Shown here piece after piece: positions 12,101 through 21,926 of a stretch of DNA of 64,000 bases (positions are counted from its first letter, which is position 1; the number at the start of each line of letters is the position of its first letter). The notes beneath the pieces are model-generated. The model was not told where the DNA came from and ran no database searches. It saw only the letters and a list, made by a program, of their open reading frames with translations. The position numbers were made by a program, and so were the translations under genes. The stretch spans positions 62,001 to 126,000 of the forward strand of contig KQ965776.1 in the NCBI GenBank assembly GCA_001574975.1, in the 5' to 3' direction. The stretch is from Gonapodya prolifera JEL478 (Eukaryota > Monoblepharomycota > Monoblepharidomycetes > Monoblepharidales > Gonapodyaceae).

Positions 12101-13109
12101 TATCTCGATTCTCGAGGTACTTGCCCAGCTTTGATTGCCGCGAAAGATGAAATTCCACTGAACTAATTTGGATTGTTGTCACTTAGTTCACGCTTATGCG
12201 AGCCATCGCTGTGGTCACAGGTGTTGGTATTGCTTGGATTGTGGGGATATTCGTGGCGCCTCGCCTTGCTCGTACATGTGTTCGGCTCGAACTTTCACGG
12301 ATCCTCTACCAACTGCAAATCATTTACGCCAAGCTGATTTCAAAGCTTCTTGATGACACCTCCAAATCAGAAAGGTTCACGATGCAAATCGAAACACAAG
12401 AACGACTGTTGCAAATACGAGCTCTGATTCCCCTTGCAGTTGCGGAACCAGACCTCGACCGCCCTTGGAACACCAAACGATATTCTGACATGTTGGATTG
12501 CTGTCAAAAACTCTTGGACTTGTTTGCTGCAATGGGGTGAGTCTGCAGCAGTAAGGAGCACCTCGAGAACTTTCATCCATGGCTATCTTCGCAAGGGATG
12601 TTGAGGTCACCATGGAGGGTTATCCCAAGGTCAGTGCAAAGGTTATGTCGGTCAGCGAAGCACTTTTAAGGAGCTGAATCTGCTCTCGGTCCTTCTTCGA
12701 TGTTTTTAGGAGTTTCTACATATCTACGACGTGCCACGACGGGATATGGTGGCCAGGAACATACTTTTTTTCGGCATTCTGTCGTGTATGTTACATCTCC
12801 CTCTCCTCGTCGCCGTATACTCAATAGTCTGCCGTAGCTACTCTTTTATCTCGGCGACCGATTCCCCCGTTCCTCCCACGAGCGAGAGAAGCTCGCGACC
12901 GCCTTCTCCATTTGGTGCGATCAAATGCCTTTCTCGCCTTGCCTGCTGGCGAAAGCAAGGAAAGCGATTTGCAGCGAGTGTACTACCATGCGTTTGCATT
13001 GGTACATGCCAGAGTCGTCGACCATATTGAAGCGATAGAGCGCCACTTGGAGCAACTGTTCGGGCGAAATCATATAGGAGAGACCCTCCTGCCACCCGGC
13101 ACCCCTTAG
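9159..13109 (+). CDS. DUF2421 / ArAE_2 (FUSC-like) multi-pass membrane transporter
   Basis: Large fungal membrane protein of the aromatic-acid-exporter/brefeldin-A-sensitivity type, predicted to lie in the ER or plasma membrane. I read MSPSEAIRWEQ, an intron 9193-9243, then LPPRSAKRLLRSLVAVEAATMLSL, GGHNPFGP and, across the next intron, AVFLAAIASLFFHPGRTVG and GLTGAVIGAIWTNFGSFL. This is the usual first half: several membrane spans in very short exons. A soluble middle follows from LVFPETARF to about 11515. The second membrane set (VKVALAVLIG onward) and a C-terminal half (VVTGVGIAWIVGIFVAPRLAR, then SRILYQLQIIYAKL) follow. The last exon ends HAFALVHARVVDHIEAIERHLEQ. At least 15 short introns interrupt the membrane parts. 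The substrate cannot be told from sequence. Confidence 0.75.
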
Positions 13110-13233
13110 CAACCATCGCAATGTAAATGATGTTGCATATAATTATTTCAAGGAAAACTCTATTTGAGTACGGGTATCCATAAACTATGTTACATCACAA
13201 ACATTTCCGAAAACTCCCAAGAAACCACATTGT

Positions 13234-14177
13234 TCAAATTTGCATTCTTTGCCTCAATGCATTCAGGTCATCGAGGTACGATTTCAGTTCAATGTCCTTG
13301 AATCGCTCCAGGCTGAGGGCTGGTCAAGACCTTTATGTGTCATTTTGGCAAACATTCATACACTCACGTGGGAATCCAGCTCTTGGCCTCTTCCGCCGTT
13401 TCCGGACACAAATTCAGGAGTTCCGCCACCTCGAATGAATGGAACGCGGTGTCGTCTTCGATGCTTTGGCCTGGTCGAAGGTTTGGGAAGATTCTGGGGG
13501 CCGGCGGACATCGTCATCACGTCCGCAGAGGCAGACCATGAGGTGAGGTCGCGCAGCTCACTGCCTGATCTCTGCAACCGACTCTCTTCCGACGAACTTG
13601 GCAAAACGCTTCACATATTGGAGCGATTTGTCGAACACGCTAGTTCCGTTCGTCCATTCCACGAAGAGAGAGGGACCATCTCGTTAGCCGAGTTTCTATA
13701 GCTGCATTTCCCCCTCGACACATGTACTCACTCGGTCGTTTTCTTCCCCGTCTGCGATACCTCCCCAGCCAAGGCGAGTCGGTCTGCCCCCTTCTCCAGC
13801 AGCAAAAGAGCCTCCGGGTAAGACATCGGCAAGCTGTCTTGGAAATCTAGAGGTGGTGGTGGAAACGTGATGGGGCCAAGGCAGAAGCGAAGTGAGCAAT
13901 GGTTGGTGAAGAGTTCATCGAAGTCCGAAAAAGAGCGAGCGAGGCCCATTCGGACACCAGATGCGCCAGAAACCATCCCCAATATCACTAATCATGTCCT
14001 CCCGTGGGCCGGCCGTCGATCCCCGCCGTCGATTTCCGAACGAAACCACGACATCCTTCTGGATGTCCCACCTGCTCCCAGTTTGAGCGATTTGGCGTCC
14101 TCAAGCTCGTCCGTGTTCACTTGACTGGGCTTGTATCGCCGGATCGGGGCTTCCGCGGCGAGGTATGGGTTGTTCAT
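13234..14177 (-). CDS. RPB4: RNA polymerase II subunit RPB4
   Basis: RPB4 pairs with RPB7 to form the Pol II stalk. The start MNNPYLAAEAPIRRYKPS leads to NTDELEDAKSLKLGA, matching the EEDAAxLKLG motif of RPB4. Later exons give SVFDKSLQYVKRFAKF and ESVAEIR, then across an intron IEDDTAFHSFEVAELLNL, CPETAEEAKSWIP, and a last exon ERFKDIELKSYLDDLNALRQ. NLCPETAEEAKxxIPSL is the family signature. I chose the acceptor before IEDD because it restores that block in frame. The part between LKLGA and the SYPEALLLLEKGADRL segment contains two possible introns and I am not sure of the exons there. The gene is convergent with the DUF2421 gene, with stops about 125 bp apart. Confidence 0.78.
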
Positions 14178-14248
14178 GGTCTAATGCGATGTAATTGTGT
14201 TGCAGTTTGTGATGCAGGCAGGAACTACTTTCTAAGGCAAAAAATCTC

Positions 14249-17030
14249 CTAATCCACCAAAGCAGAATCCCGTACAGCTTTGAAATACTCCACCTAGATC
14301 ATTCGCGGATGGACATATCAAGGAGTAATAGCAAATCAACAAACCGCCCAACCAACACGGCCGCTCATCCACTCACCGTCTCCTCGATCCCCTGCTTCAT
14401 GGAGAACCGCGGCTCCCACCCAATCTCCTTCCTGGCACGCGTTATGTCCGGCTTGCGCTGGTGGGGGTCGTCCTGCGTGGCGTTGAGGTTGATGATGGAC
14501 ACACCATCCCGACCGACAATGTCGCGCACGATCTCGGCGAAGTTTTGGATCGTGTACTCCTCTGCGCGATGGTGCAATAAGGTCACATCGTGCGTCAGAT
14601 TGTCAGTGCGAAGGGGGAGGGGAGACGGGACCGCTCAGGCCCACTTTAACACCCGCAACCTTGAAACATTCGACATACCAGGGTTGCCAAGATTGACTGG
14701 ATCCGAGAAATCACCCTCCATGAGGGCAATAAGCCCGTCGACGAGATCGTGAACGTACTGGAAGCTGCGAGTCTGAGACCCGTCGCCGAACACGGTGATG
14801 CTCTGTCCGCGCAGAGCCTGGAGGATGAAGTTAGACACCACGCGTCCGTCGTTCTCGTTCATCCGGGGGCCGAACCTGGCGGGGGTGGAGGGAAGATGGT
14901 GGGAACACGCCAGATCAGCACCCCCTTGGAACCCCTCAGACTCCCTCGCCCCATTCAAACATACGTGTTGAAAATTCGCGCAACCCTGACTTGCACATTG
15001 CTCTGCTTCTGGTACGAGTACGACAACGTCTCTGCCACTCTCTTTCCCTCGTCGTAGCACGCGCGGGGGCCGATGGGGTTCACGTGACCCTGAACGAGGC
15101 AGTGAGTCGCGGGGGAGGGGAAAAGGGAAACGGGACGGACAACTCACCCAGTACGACTCGGCCTGCGGGTGTTCGAGCGGGTCGCCGTATACTTCGGACG
15201 TGGAGGTGAGGAGGAAACGGGCTTTGACGCGTTTGGCGAGACCGAGCATCTGTGGTGGCACACAGAGGAGGGAGCGGTAAAACGAGTGGTGCTCAGTCAG
15301 TGTTGAAACTCTGGCGTGAAGCGAAACCGAGGCCCTAAGGGAGTGCTGTGTCTTCATCCCTCCCACCCCCATGCGACCGCTTCGGCTCCGCCCCCACAAC
15401 CGCCAAATAGGGGTCGCACCACCCACATTAATTGATCCCATAACGCTAGTTTTGACAGTCTTGACTGGGTTGTACTGGTAGTGTGGCGGTGAAGCGGGGC
15501 AGGCGAGGTCTGGCGCGGTGATGGGGAGAGTGTGGGTCTTTATGATACCGACACGCGACGGAGCTCAACACACGGTAAATCATGTCGACCTCCGCCATGT
15601 ACGGGTCTGGCGCAGGACCGGCGGTACGGCGATTAGAGACATTCCCCAGCGCAAGCACTTGACACTCACCAACGACGTCGTGACGGGACAATTCAAAGTG
15701 GGGGTGTCCGAGCCAATGCTGGATGTTGCGTTTGGAGCCTGGGCGGTGCGGAATGGACGGTTGATGAGGGAAGGTGAAGAAGGAGGATCGAAGATGGTTA
15801 GGGAGTTGTAATGTGAGCGGTATGGAAACAGAGGTCAGGGGAGGTTGGGAAAGACACAGAGCTATCCCTGCGCGACTCAAAGTGTCTGGCAACAGAGGCA
15901 AGAGACGACGTGGCGCTCCGCTGCTTGACGTTAGACCAGCTCGAGTAACACCAACGGAGTGTCCCAAGGTCCCTTTGACCAAGAGCAACGTCCTGACTTC
16001 CACGCGTGTTTCGCGCCCATTCCACCCTCCCCACTCCCCAACCCCATCCCCATCCCCATCCCACAGCACTCCACCCATCCAGTCCACCCCGAGGCATATA
16101 ATATTAGTGGCGTTTCGACCAAGAGAAACGTTCGGACGACTCCAGCTTCCTCTCTTGTTCCAGCGCCGGATTTCCCGAACCCCTTTCAGTCCCCCCGCAC
16201 AACACCCCACCCAAGCAGTCCAGCCCGAGGCATGTATTAGTAACGGAGTGTCTCGAGGGCTTTTCGACAGAGAGAAAGGTCTCGACATCTTTGTCCACCA
16301 CTCTTGTCACCGTGTCTGGACTCTGCTTCACCCAGTTCCCTATTGCACGTCACCCCAGACGACAGCGCGACTCACCGGTAAACAAATTATCAACGACAAT
16401 GACCTCGTGTCCCATGAGCATCAACCTGTCGACCAAATGGCTCCCGACGAATCCGGCTCCTCCAGTGACGAGCACACGCTTCTTTTTCGAGTTGGGGAGT
16501 TTGCGCACCGCGGCGTAGATGGCGGACATGTTTGCTGGTCCTGGGGTGGACATGGACGTGGCGGAGGGGAGGTACAACTGGCGCAGGAGGGAGAGCGGGA
16601 ACTCGGACCCGAAACGGGGGTCGCCTACTGTGGCGATGGAAGATGTTTTGAGCGGCTTTGAGGCCTGCGTGGTTGGTGGTGGTGGTGGAGCAGAGGTGAG
16701 AGGTTTCTTGGCTGGCGGAGGTGGTGGAAGAGCGGCGGGAGATGGCGACGGCGCGGCCGGTTTGTGATGGTTTTTTCCATCCTCGCCGACCGAAATGACA
16801 TCGACTGGGGCGGGACTCGTCGTCGTGGGCAGGCCGTCCCCGTCAGGGTATTCGTCGTCCGCCACGACGTTTTTGATTGGGACAGACCCGCCCCATGAGG
16901 ACGGTCTGCGGTTTTTTCCGGCGGAGGAGACGTGCGCAGAAACTGAGTCGGTAGTGTAGGATGAGAAGAGAATGTAGGCGATAGCGATGGCGGTGAATGC
17001 GAGAGCGAAGCGCATTATGTTGGATCGCAT
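14249..17030 (-). CDS. UXS1: UDP-glucuronate decarboxylase (UDP-xylose synthase), type II anchored
   Basis: This enzyme converts UDP-glucuronate to UDP-xylose with bound NAD+. The start [20 protein letters not shown] gives an uncleaved N-terminal anchor followed by a Ser/Pro stem, as in Golgi UXS. The Rossmann motif [18 protein letters not shown] and VVDNLFTG follow. A 637-bp intron (15739-16375) then leads into [20 protein letters not shown]. Further exons give [19 protein letters not shown], the catalytic [24 protein letters not shown] with Yxxx[27 protein letters not shown] and [11 protein letters not shown]. The last short exon ([14 protein letters not shown]) is joined after GIEET across an intron. 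All catalytic residues are present. It is transcribed divergently from the GTPase gene. Confidence 0.9.
15936..16278. repeat. Imperfect repeats inside the 637-bp UXS intron
   Basis: Three diverged copies of a block of about 60-70 bp lie near 15936-15990, 16070-16133 and 16209-16278. Shared pieces are CAGTCCA(C/G)CCCGAGGCAT, ACGGAGTGTC and GACCAAGAG(A/C)AACG. A C-rich CCCCATC run lies between the first two. They fill an intron that is six to ten times longer than its neighbours. No open frame or element ends are visible. Confidence 0.7.
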
Positions 17031-17254
17031 GGGGGGGCGTGAGGGGAGAGGGCGCGACCGAAAGCACGCCCGCGAGGGAGTGTGCGGAGTGGGGAGTTGG
17101 GAGCGGGGAGCGAGAGAAGGGGTCGCGGCGGAGACTTGTGCTCACTGGTACTTGACCAAAGCTGCGCCACTTCATAGGCCTGGGTGGACCCCTCTCCACA
17201 GTCTCACGGTATCTGCGCGGGGCTGCTCGGTGCCCTTCGTTTCATTTGAGCGCA

Positions 17255-19408
17255 ATGGCCACTGCTCCACACTACGCTGACCTTGTCGATGCCGATTTGC
17301 CCGGGGGATACCCTCAAGCTGAAGAAGCATTCCAACGTGTTTCGGAAGTTCCGTTCCTCATAGAGTCTTTGACCGCAATCGTGGCCAAGGGGGGATCGAA
17401 TGAAGAAACACGAATGAAGAAACAAGCTGTTTGAACCTATCGATATACATACATGCCGCCATGAACCGAATTGCATAGCAATTGTTAGACTCAGTAAAGG
17501 CAATTGCAACCGGGAGGTACCCGACTTTATTAAATGCAGGGGCACGAGGATCAGGAAAGAGTAGCCTTCTGAATGGTAGGTTTCGTCTCTGTGTGGTGTG
17601 AGCTTTATGTTGACTTGTTTCAGCGTTGGTCGGCAGGTACATTTGCCCCGAAGGGCAAGTTCTTGCGCGTACTGCCTCTGAGTCGGTGCTGCGACTGCGC
17701 TTCGCTCACGTCCCTGGAATGGAGGACATGGGACTCGACTTCATTGACACAAGGGGTTGCAAGAATCTGACGCACTAGGAGAACGTACTTAGGCTGCACG
17801 GGACGCCGCCAAAGGTGGGCCATGTCGTTCCAAGTACGCGGACTGCTAGAACTGGTTGAAGGCTCCCGTATCCCAATGACAAATATCAGGTGCCCTCATT
17901 AAAACCATCAGCAATATCAAGGGCAAAGTTGATTGCATCATTTTGGCCCAGAGAGGAGACACGATCAGAACTGCCGAGTTTATCAACATCCTCAAAGACA
18001 TTTCAGCTGTGTGTAATGAGGCCAAAGTACCTCCGTCAACACCTCTTTTTGTTGGAGTCAATTACGTATTGGAGCAGAGCTGATAGCCATAACACAAGTC
18101 GAACTTGACTCCCAAATAACCGACAGATAATGAGATGCTCTGATCTAATCAAGCCTTTCCATCCACATGAGTCACTTGCATATGTTTACGGGAGTTGGTA
18201 CTACCATCTTTGCACTTCAGTATCTGAGCATTCTTACCATTTCATCTAACCACATATTTGGTTCCAGTTCCTCCAGACAAAAGATCACCACAGCAAAAGA
18301 ACCGCCTCCAAAACATTGAACTTGCCAAGGCCACCATAACATGATACATGACCAATGAGACATCCTACGAGCAGTCGAATAAAAGACATGTTCAAGGCTG
18401 GAGGAGGCCAAATCCTCCCCCTCTCATTCTACCTAGCGGATTGGACATTGCCGGAAAGGATGGTCTGTTGAGTGGTGTTACTTTTGGCTTTGCATGCTGT
18501 ACATCTCAGTTCTGGTTTATCCAGGCTACATTGACGTTGCCGCGCTGCCGAAGGATCCAGATACGGGCGTTGTTAAAAAGATCCAGTCTACGGATTTTGC
18601 ACTCCTCGTGATGGACAAGATTGTGAGATTCCTGCGACCTGATGTTCCCCTCCACCGCGTTTCCCGTACGACTACAACCTTCTGAGGCACTTTTGTAGAC
18701 CGTTATGGTATTGAGTCTCTTATTGGTGTCCTTGTTCATCACGTCGCAGAGGAAGCAAAGCTGCAAATGGCGCGGCTGAGTCATGGCGAGGCAAAGCGCA
18801 AACTTGCTGATGAGTTCACCACGGTGAGGGACAATGATCCATATGTCATGTGTTGTCCGTGTACTCCTGAACACCATTCCTCTAGCTTTTTGCCGCTCTG
18901 GCACCGGCTGTTGGCTTCATACCTGGGCGCGTCACAGGGGTGATGTACATTGTCGACAGCTTTCAACTGTGGACTCCTATCTGACCAATGCACTATGCAA
19001 TTAGGATTCTTCAATTCATTTTGGTCCTGAAAAATAGCTTCACTCGCAAACCACAAAGTCAAGACGTGGGAGGTCCTTAAGTTTACTTTGCATCATATTG
19101 GTGCAGATCGCTCATTAGGGGCACTGGTCGTGGTGGCACAGCTTGCAGTGCTGTTGTTGTCGGCTGGGCAATGCTTCTGGGTTCAGTGTGCTGCACAGGT
19201 GGCACTACAAACAACGGATCTTATGGATTTTCGCCATCAAACAATAGTTCTTGGAAAAGCCGCCATGTTAACGTTCCTGGATGAAATGAGCGAGGATGAC
19301 GTGGAAGAGTTGATAGCAAGGAAGAAAGAAGAGGCGGAGCAGGAGATGAGGAAAGCTAGAGAAAGGGCGATACTCCATCAGGATGCTCAAGTAAAAAAAG
19401 TTACTTGA
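17255..19408 (+). CDS. P-loop GTPase-like protein with hydrophobic C-terminal part
   Basis: The start MATAPHYADLVDADLPGGYP runs to EETRMKKQA. A 50-nt intron (17429-17478) then leads to QLLDSVKAIATGRYPTLLNA and GARGSGKSSLLNG, a Walker A/G1 motif. The next intron restores LLNALVGRYICPEGQ, followed by FAHVPGMEDMGLDFIDTRG, a G3-type DxxG. A later exon reads SNIKGKVDCIILAQRGDTIR and then PPSTPLFVGVN, where a G4 motif would be expected. Downstream exons give YGIESLIGVLVHHVAEEAKL, LAPAVGFIPGRVTG, a membrane-like segment (ALVVVAQLAVLLLSAG) and a charged C-terminal helix. The plan resembles TRAFAC GTPases with a DUF697-like membrane end, but no family match could be confirmed. Exons between about 17760 and 18700 are uncertain. 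Confidence 0.55.
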
Positions 19409-19741
19409 AGCATTGAAGCGTTAAGGCGCGGAGATTTATACATTTGTTCCTCCAGGGATCAAGAACCAGATTCTGCGTCGTCTCTTTTTTTCATACATAA
19501 GGCTAAATGGCTGCAATGGTCGAATAGCTATAATCAATCGTATTTACATACATGTCATGGGAAGAGGATCCTGCCTCAAGTCGCTGTGATGTTGTTCATT
19601 GATTTGTCCTCTTTTCAACAAAGGCTTGTCCTTCTTGTTACGTCACTTTGTCAATCCGCAACCTGTCTGACTTCTGAGGCCTCAGGCGAGAAATATCCCG
19701 GCTTCCCATCAACAGTCCCACATTCGAACAAAACTCTCCCA
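19409..19741. other. Intergenic spacer, about 330 bp
   Basis: This lies between the GTPase stop and the acyltransferase start, both on the + strand. An AT-rich stretch near 19490-19560 could hold polyadenylation signals. I see no gene or repeat in it. Confidence 0.6.
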
Positions 19742-21564
19742 ATGGAAACACGTCTCATCCTACCTATCATCATCCCCGACGACACTCGCCCCAGCGGTTT
19801 CCTGTATCCCCTCGTGGACATCAACCTCGTGCTGAAAGCGCAGGTTTCGTACTTGCTTGTGTTTCGCGGGGTGCGATTGGACGTGGGCAGACTTGAGCAA
19901 GCGATCGCGGTGGCGGCGGGGAGAGTGCGGGCCGCGTGTGGGCGCTTGGTGAAGTGGGAGGAGAGTGGGAGAAAGGAGTTCGGTGTGAGTCCCTAGTCAC
20001 TGCAGTCTTCACCCGGCATCCACCGTCATCACGCACCACGGCCCACGCAGATTCGATTCACCGACTCTCCCGTACCCTTTATCATCTGCATTCCCTCCAG
20101 TCCACCCCCACTACCCAACCTGGATGTTGTGCAGGAAGATATTACTGCTTGGACTCCCCACGTCGACCACTCCACGCCTGGCGAGGACAGGGCAATGGTG
20201 GAGCTAAAGTTGACACGGGTTGGGGTAGGGGAGAGTGGGGATGGTGTCGCCGACGTGCTGGGAGTGGCGTTCCATCACGTAGTTGGTAGGTCGCCTGTCA
20301 TTCCAACTGGACCGACACTGCCGCCGAAGTACCCTTCCCGCGTACACGTCACGACCAGGCGACGCACACCTCATGTCCCAATTCAACCATCTCGTCTCCC
20401 TCGTCTACACCTCTCTTCCCAACACCCCCATCAACTCGCTCCAACTGCCCCGCTTCACAACCGACCTCGCCACATTCCGCACACCCACGGCGTCTGAACT
20501 GGCACACGGACCACTCACGCACCCCACGGCCCCGTCCACGCGTGAGGCCGCCGAGCTCGCGGACCGCATGATGCACGAGGCGGGCGCGGCGGAATCCGAG
20601 GCGGTCGTCATCCGCGTTACGCCGGCCCAGCTTGACGCGCTGCAGGCCGTAGTAGCGAGTCGATGCAATGGAGTAAGAGTAAGCAAGCAGGACGCTCTGA
20701 CGGCGTGGTTCGTGGAGTTGGTCAGGTCGACGGGGGCTGTCGTGAATCGGGTCGTCATGATGGTGAATGTGAGTTGGTCCCTCTCTCGCTCTGTAACGGC
20801 GACCAGATGTTTCTATTGAAATGCTCTCATTTACTGTTTTCAATTCCTCTCTGCATACCCCGACGCTTACCCAGTTCCGTAGCTTCCACCAGCTCTCCCG
20901 CACCCTTCCTCACCCCCTCACCTACTGCCTCGCAAACACATTCCAACCCATCTTCATCCCACTCACCGCACCTTATTCGCCCTTTTCTACCGCCCTGTCC
21001 CTCCGCACCAACCTCACCACGCTGCGCACTTCCGAAGCCGAAATGGAGAAGTGGCTGGCGTACTCGGCGTACCAGCTACGCAAGGCCGTTGATGAAGATG
21101 GAGGAGGGTACGCTGGGCCGGACGAGAGGGGCGGGGACGTGGTCGTGAATGGGAACTTGAAGTGAGTCTCCGGCGGCGGATGGCAAGTGATGGAGCGCCG
21201 AAGCGAGGTTTGATCACCTGCCACCGATCCGACCCGCACCCTCACAGTACGGACTGGCTTCACACGTTTGGGTATGAGCCACACGCGGTCTCGTTCCACA
21301 TCACATGGTCGGGCGTACGCTTCCTGCGTATATTCCGCCCAAACCCAAATTCGTAAGTGCATTTTCTCTCCCTCCATCGTCTCATTCTTACGCTCTCGGT
21401 TTCTTTGATGCCGTAGGGAAGTTCCTGCAATAGAAACCGGTGGCGCCGAAATGGTGTTTCGTGTGCCAAAGGCGAAGGCAGACGGCGTGAGAAGTGTGGC
21501 GAGAAGGCACTTGGAGGGGTTGTGGGAGGAGTGGGGGAGAGACGAGGGTTTTGGTAGCGCCTAA
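19742..21564 (+). CDS. HXXXD acyltransferase (PF02458-like transferase family)
   Basis: Enzymes of this family move acyl groups from CoA to alcohols or amines. The product starts METRLILPIIIPDDTRPSGF. Joining exons across the intron that begins within HHVV gives AFHHVVGDAHLMSQFNHL. This carries the HXXXD catalytic motif in the right context, about 150 residues in. A mid-domain block VSKQDALTAWFVELVR matches the T/SxxDALTA(W/L)xW region of the family. The C-terminal DFGWG motif is not clear; the matching place reads TWSGVRFLRIF, so the fold may be kept with altered chemistry. The last exon ends EGLWEEWGRDEGFGSA. An upstream in-frame ATG at 19586 exists, but family members start close to the ATG I chose. 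Confidence 0.65.
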
Positions 21565-21926
21565 ACGTTTTTCGGAAGGGCGAAAGCAACACCAGGCCAA
21601 GATCTTTCATGCTTCTCTTTGCAGCATGCTCATCTGCGCTCCTTCTGATCGGGACCTGCAAGGTTGGCTGCCCGGTGGTGCGGGACCAATAATGTGGCTG
21701 GGTTCAAGTAGGCGGGGGAGAATAAATTGCTATGCTGTCGGGTTGATTTTGCACACTCCCCTTTCTTCCCTTTCTCTTTTTGTCCAGATAATCGTGTAAA
21801 TAACAATTACATAAGAGGCGTTGCTGGATTGTGGTTGGCGTGAAGGGGCGAAGGTTCGGTGCAGACTCCTTTTTCGCTTTGCAAGGCACCAACCGCCGCA
21901 CTCAGCGATATCCGCTGATATCCGTG
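21565..21926. other. Intergenic spacer, about 360 bp
   Basis: This lies between the acyltransferase stop and the Fic-domain start. A pyrimidine-rich CTTTCTTCCCTTTCTCTTTT stretch at about 21761-21780 may be a promoter element of the next gene. No gene or repeat was seen. Confidence 0.55.

Noticed and set aside
20349-20903. 184-codon open frame antisense to the acyltransferase
   Set aside because: It is the shadow of a GC-rich exon; composition is Arg-rich and no motif is visible.
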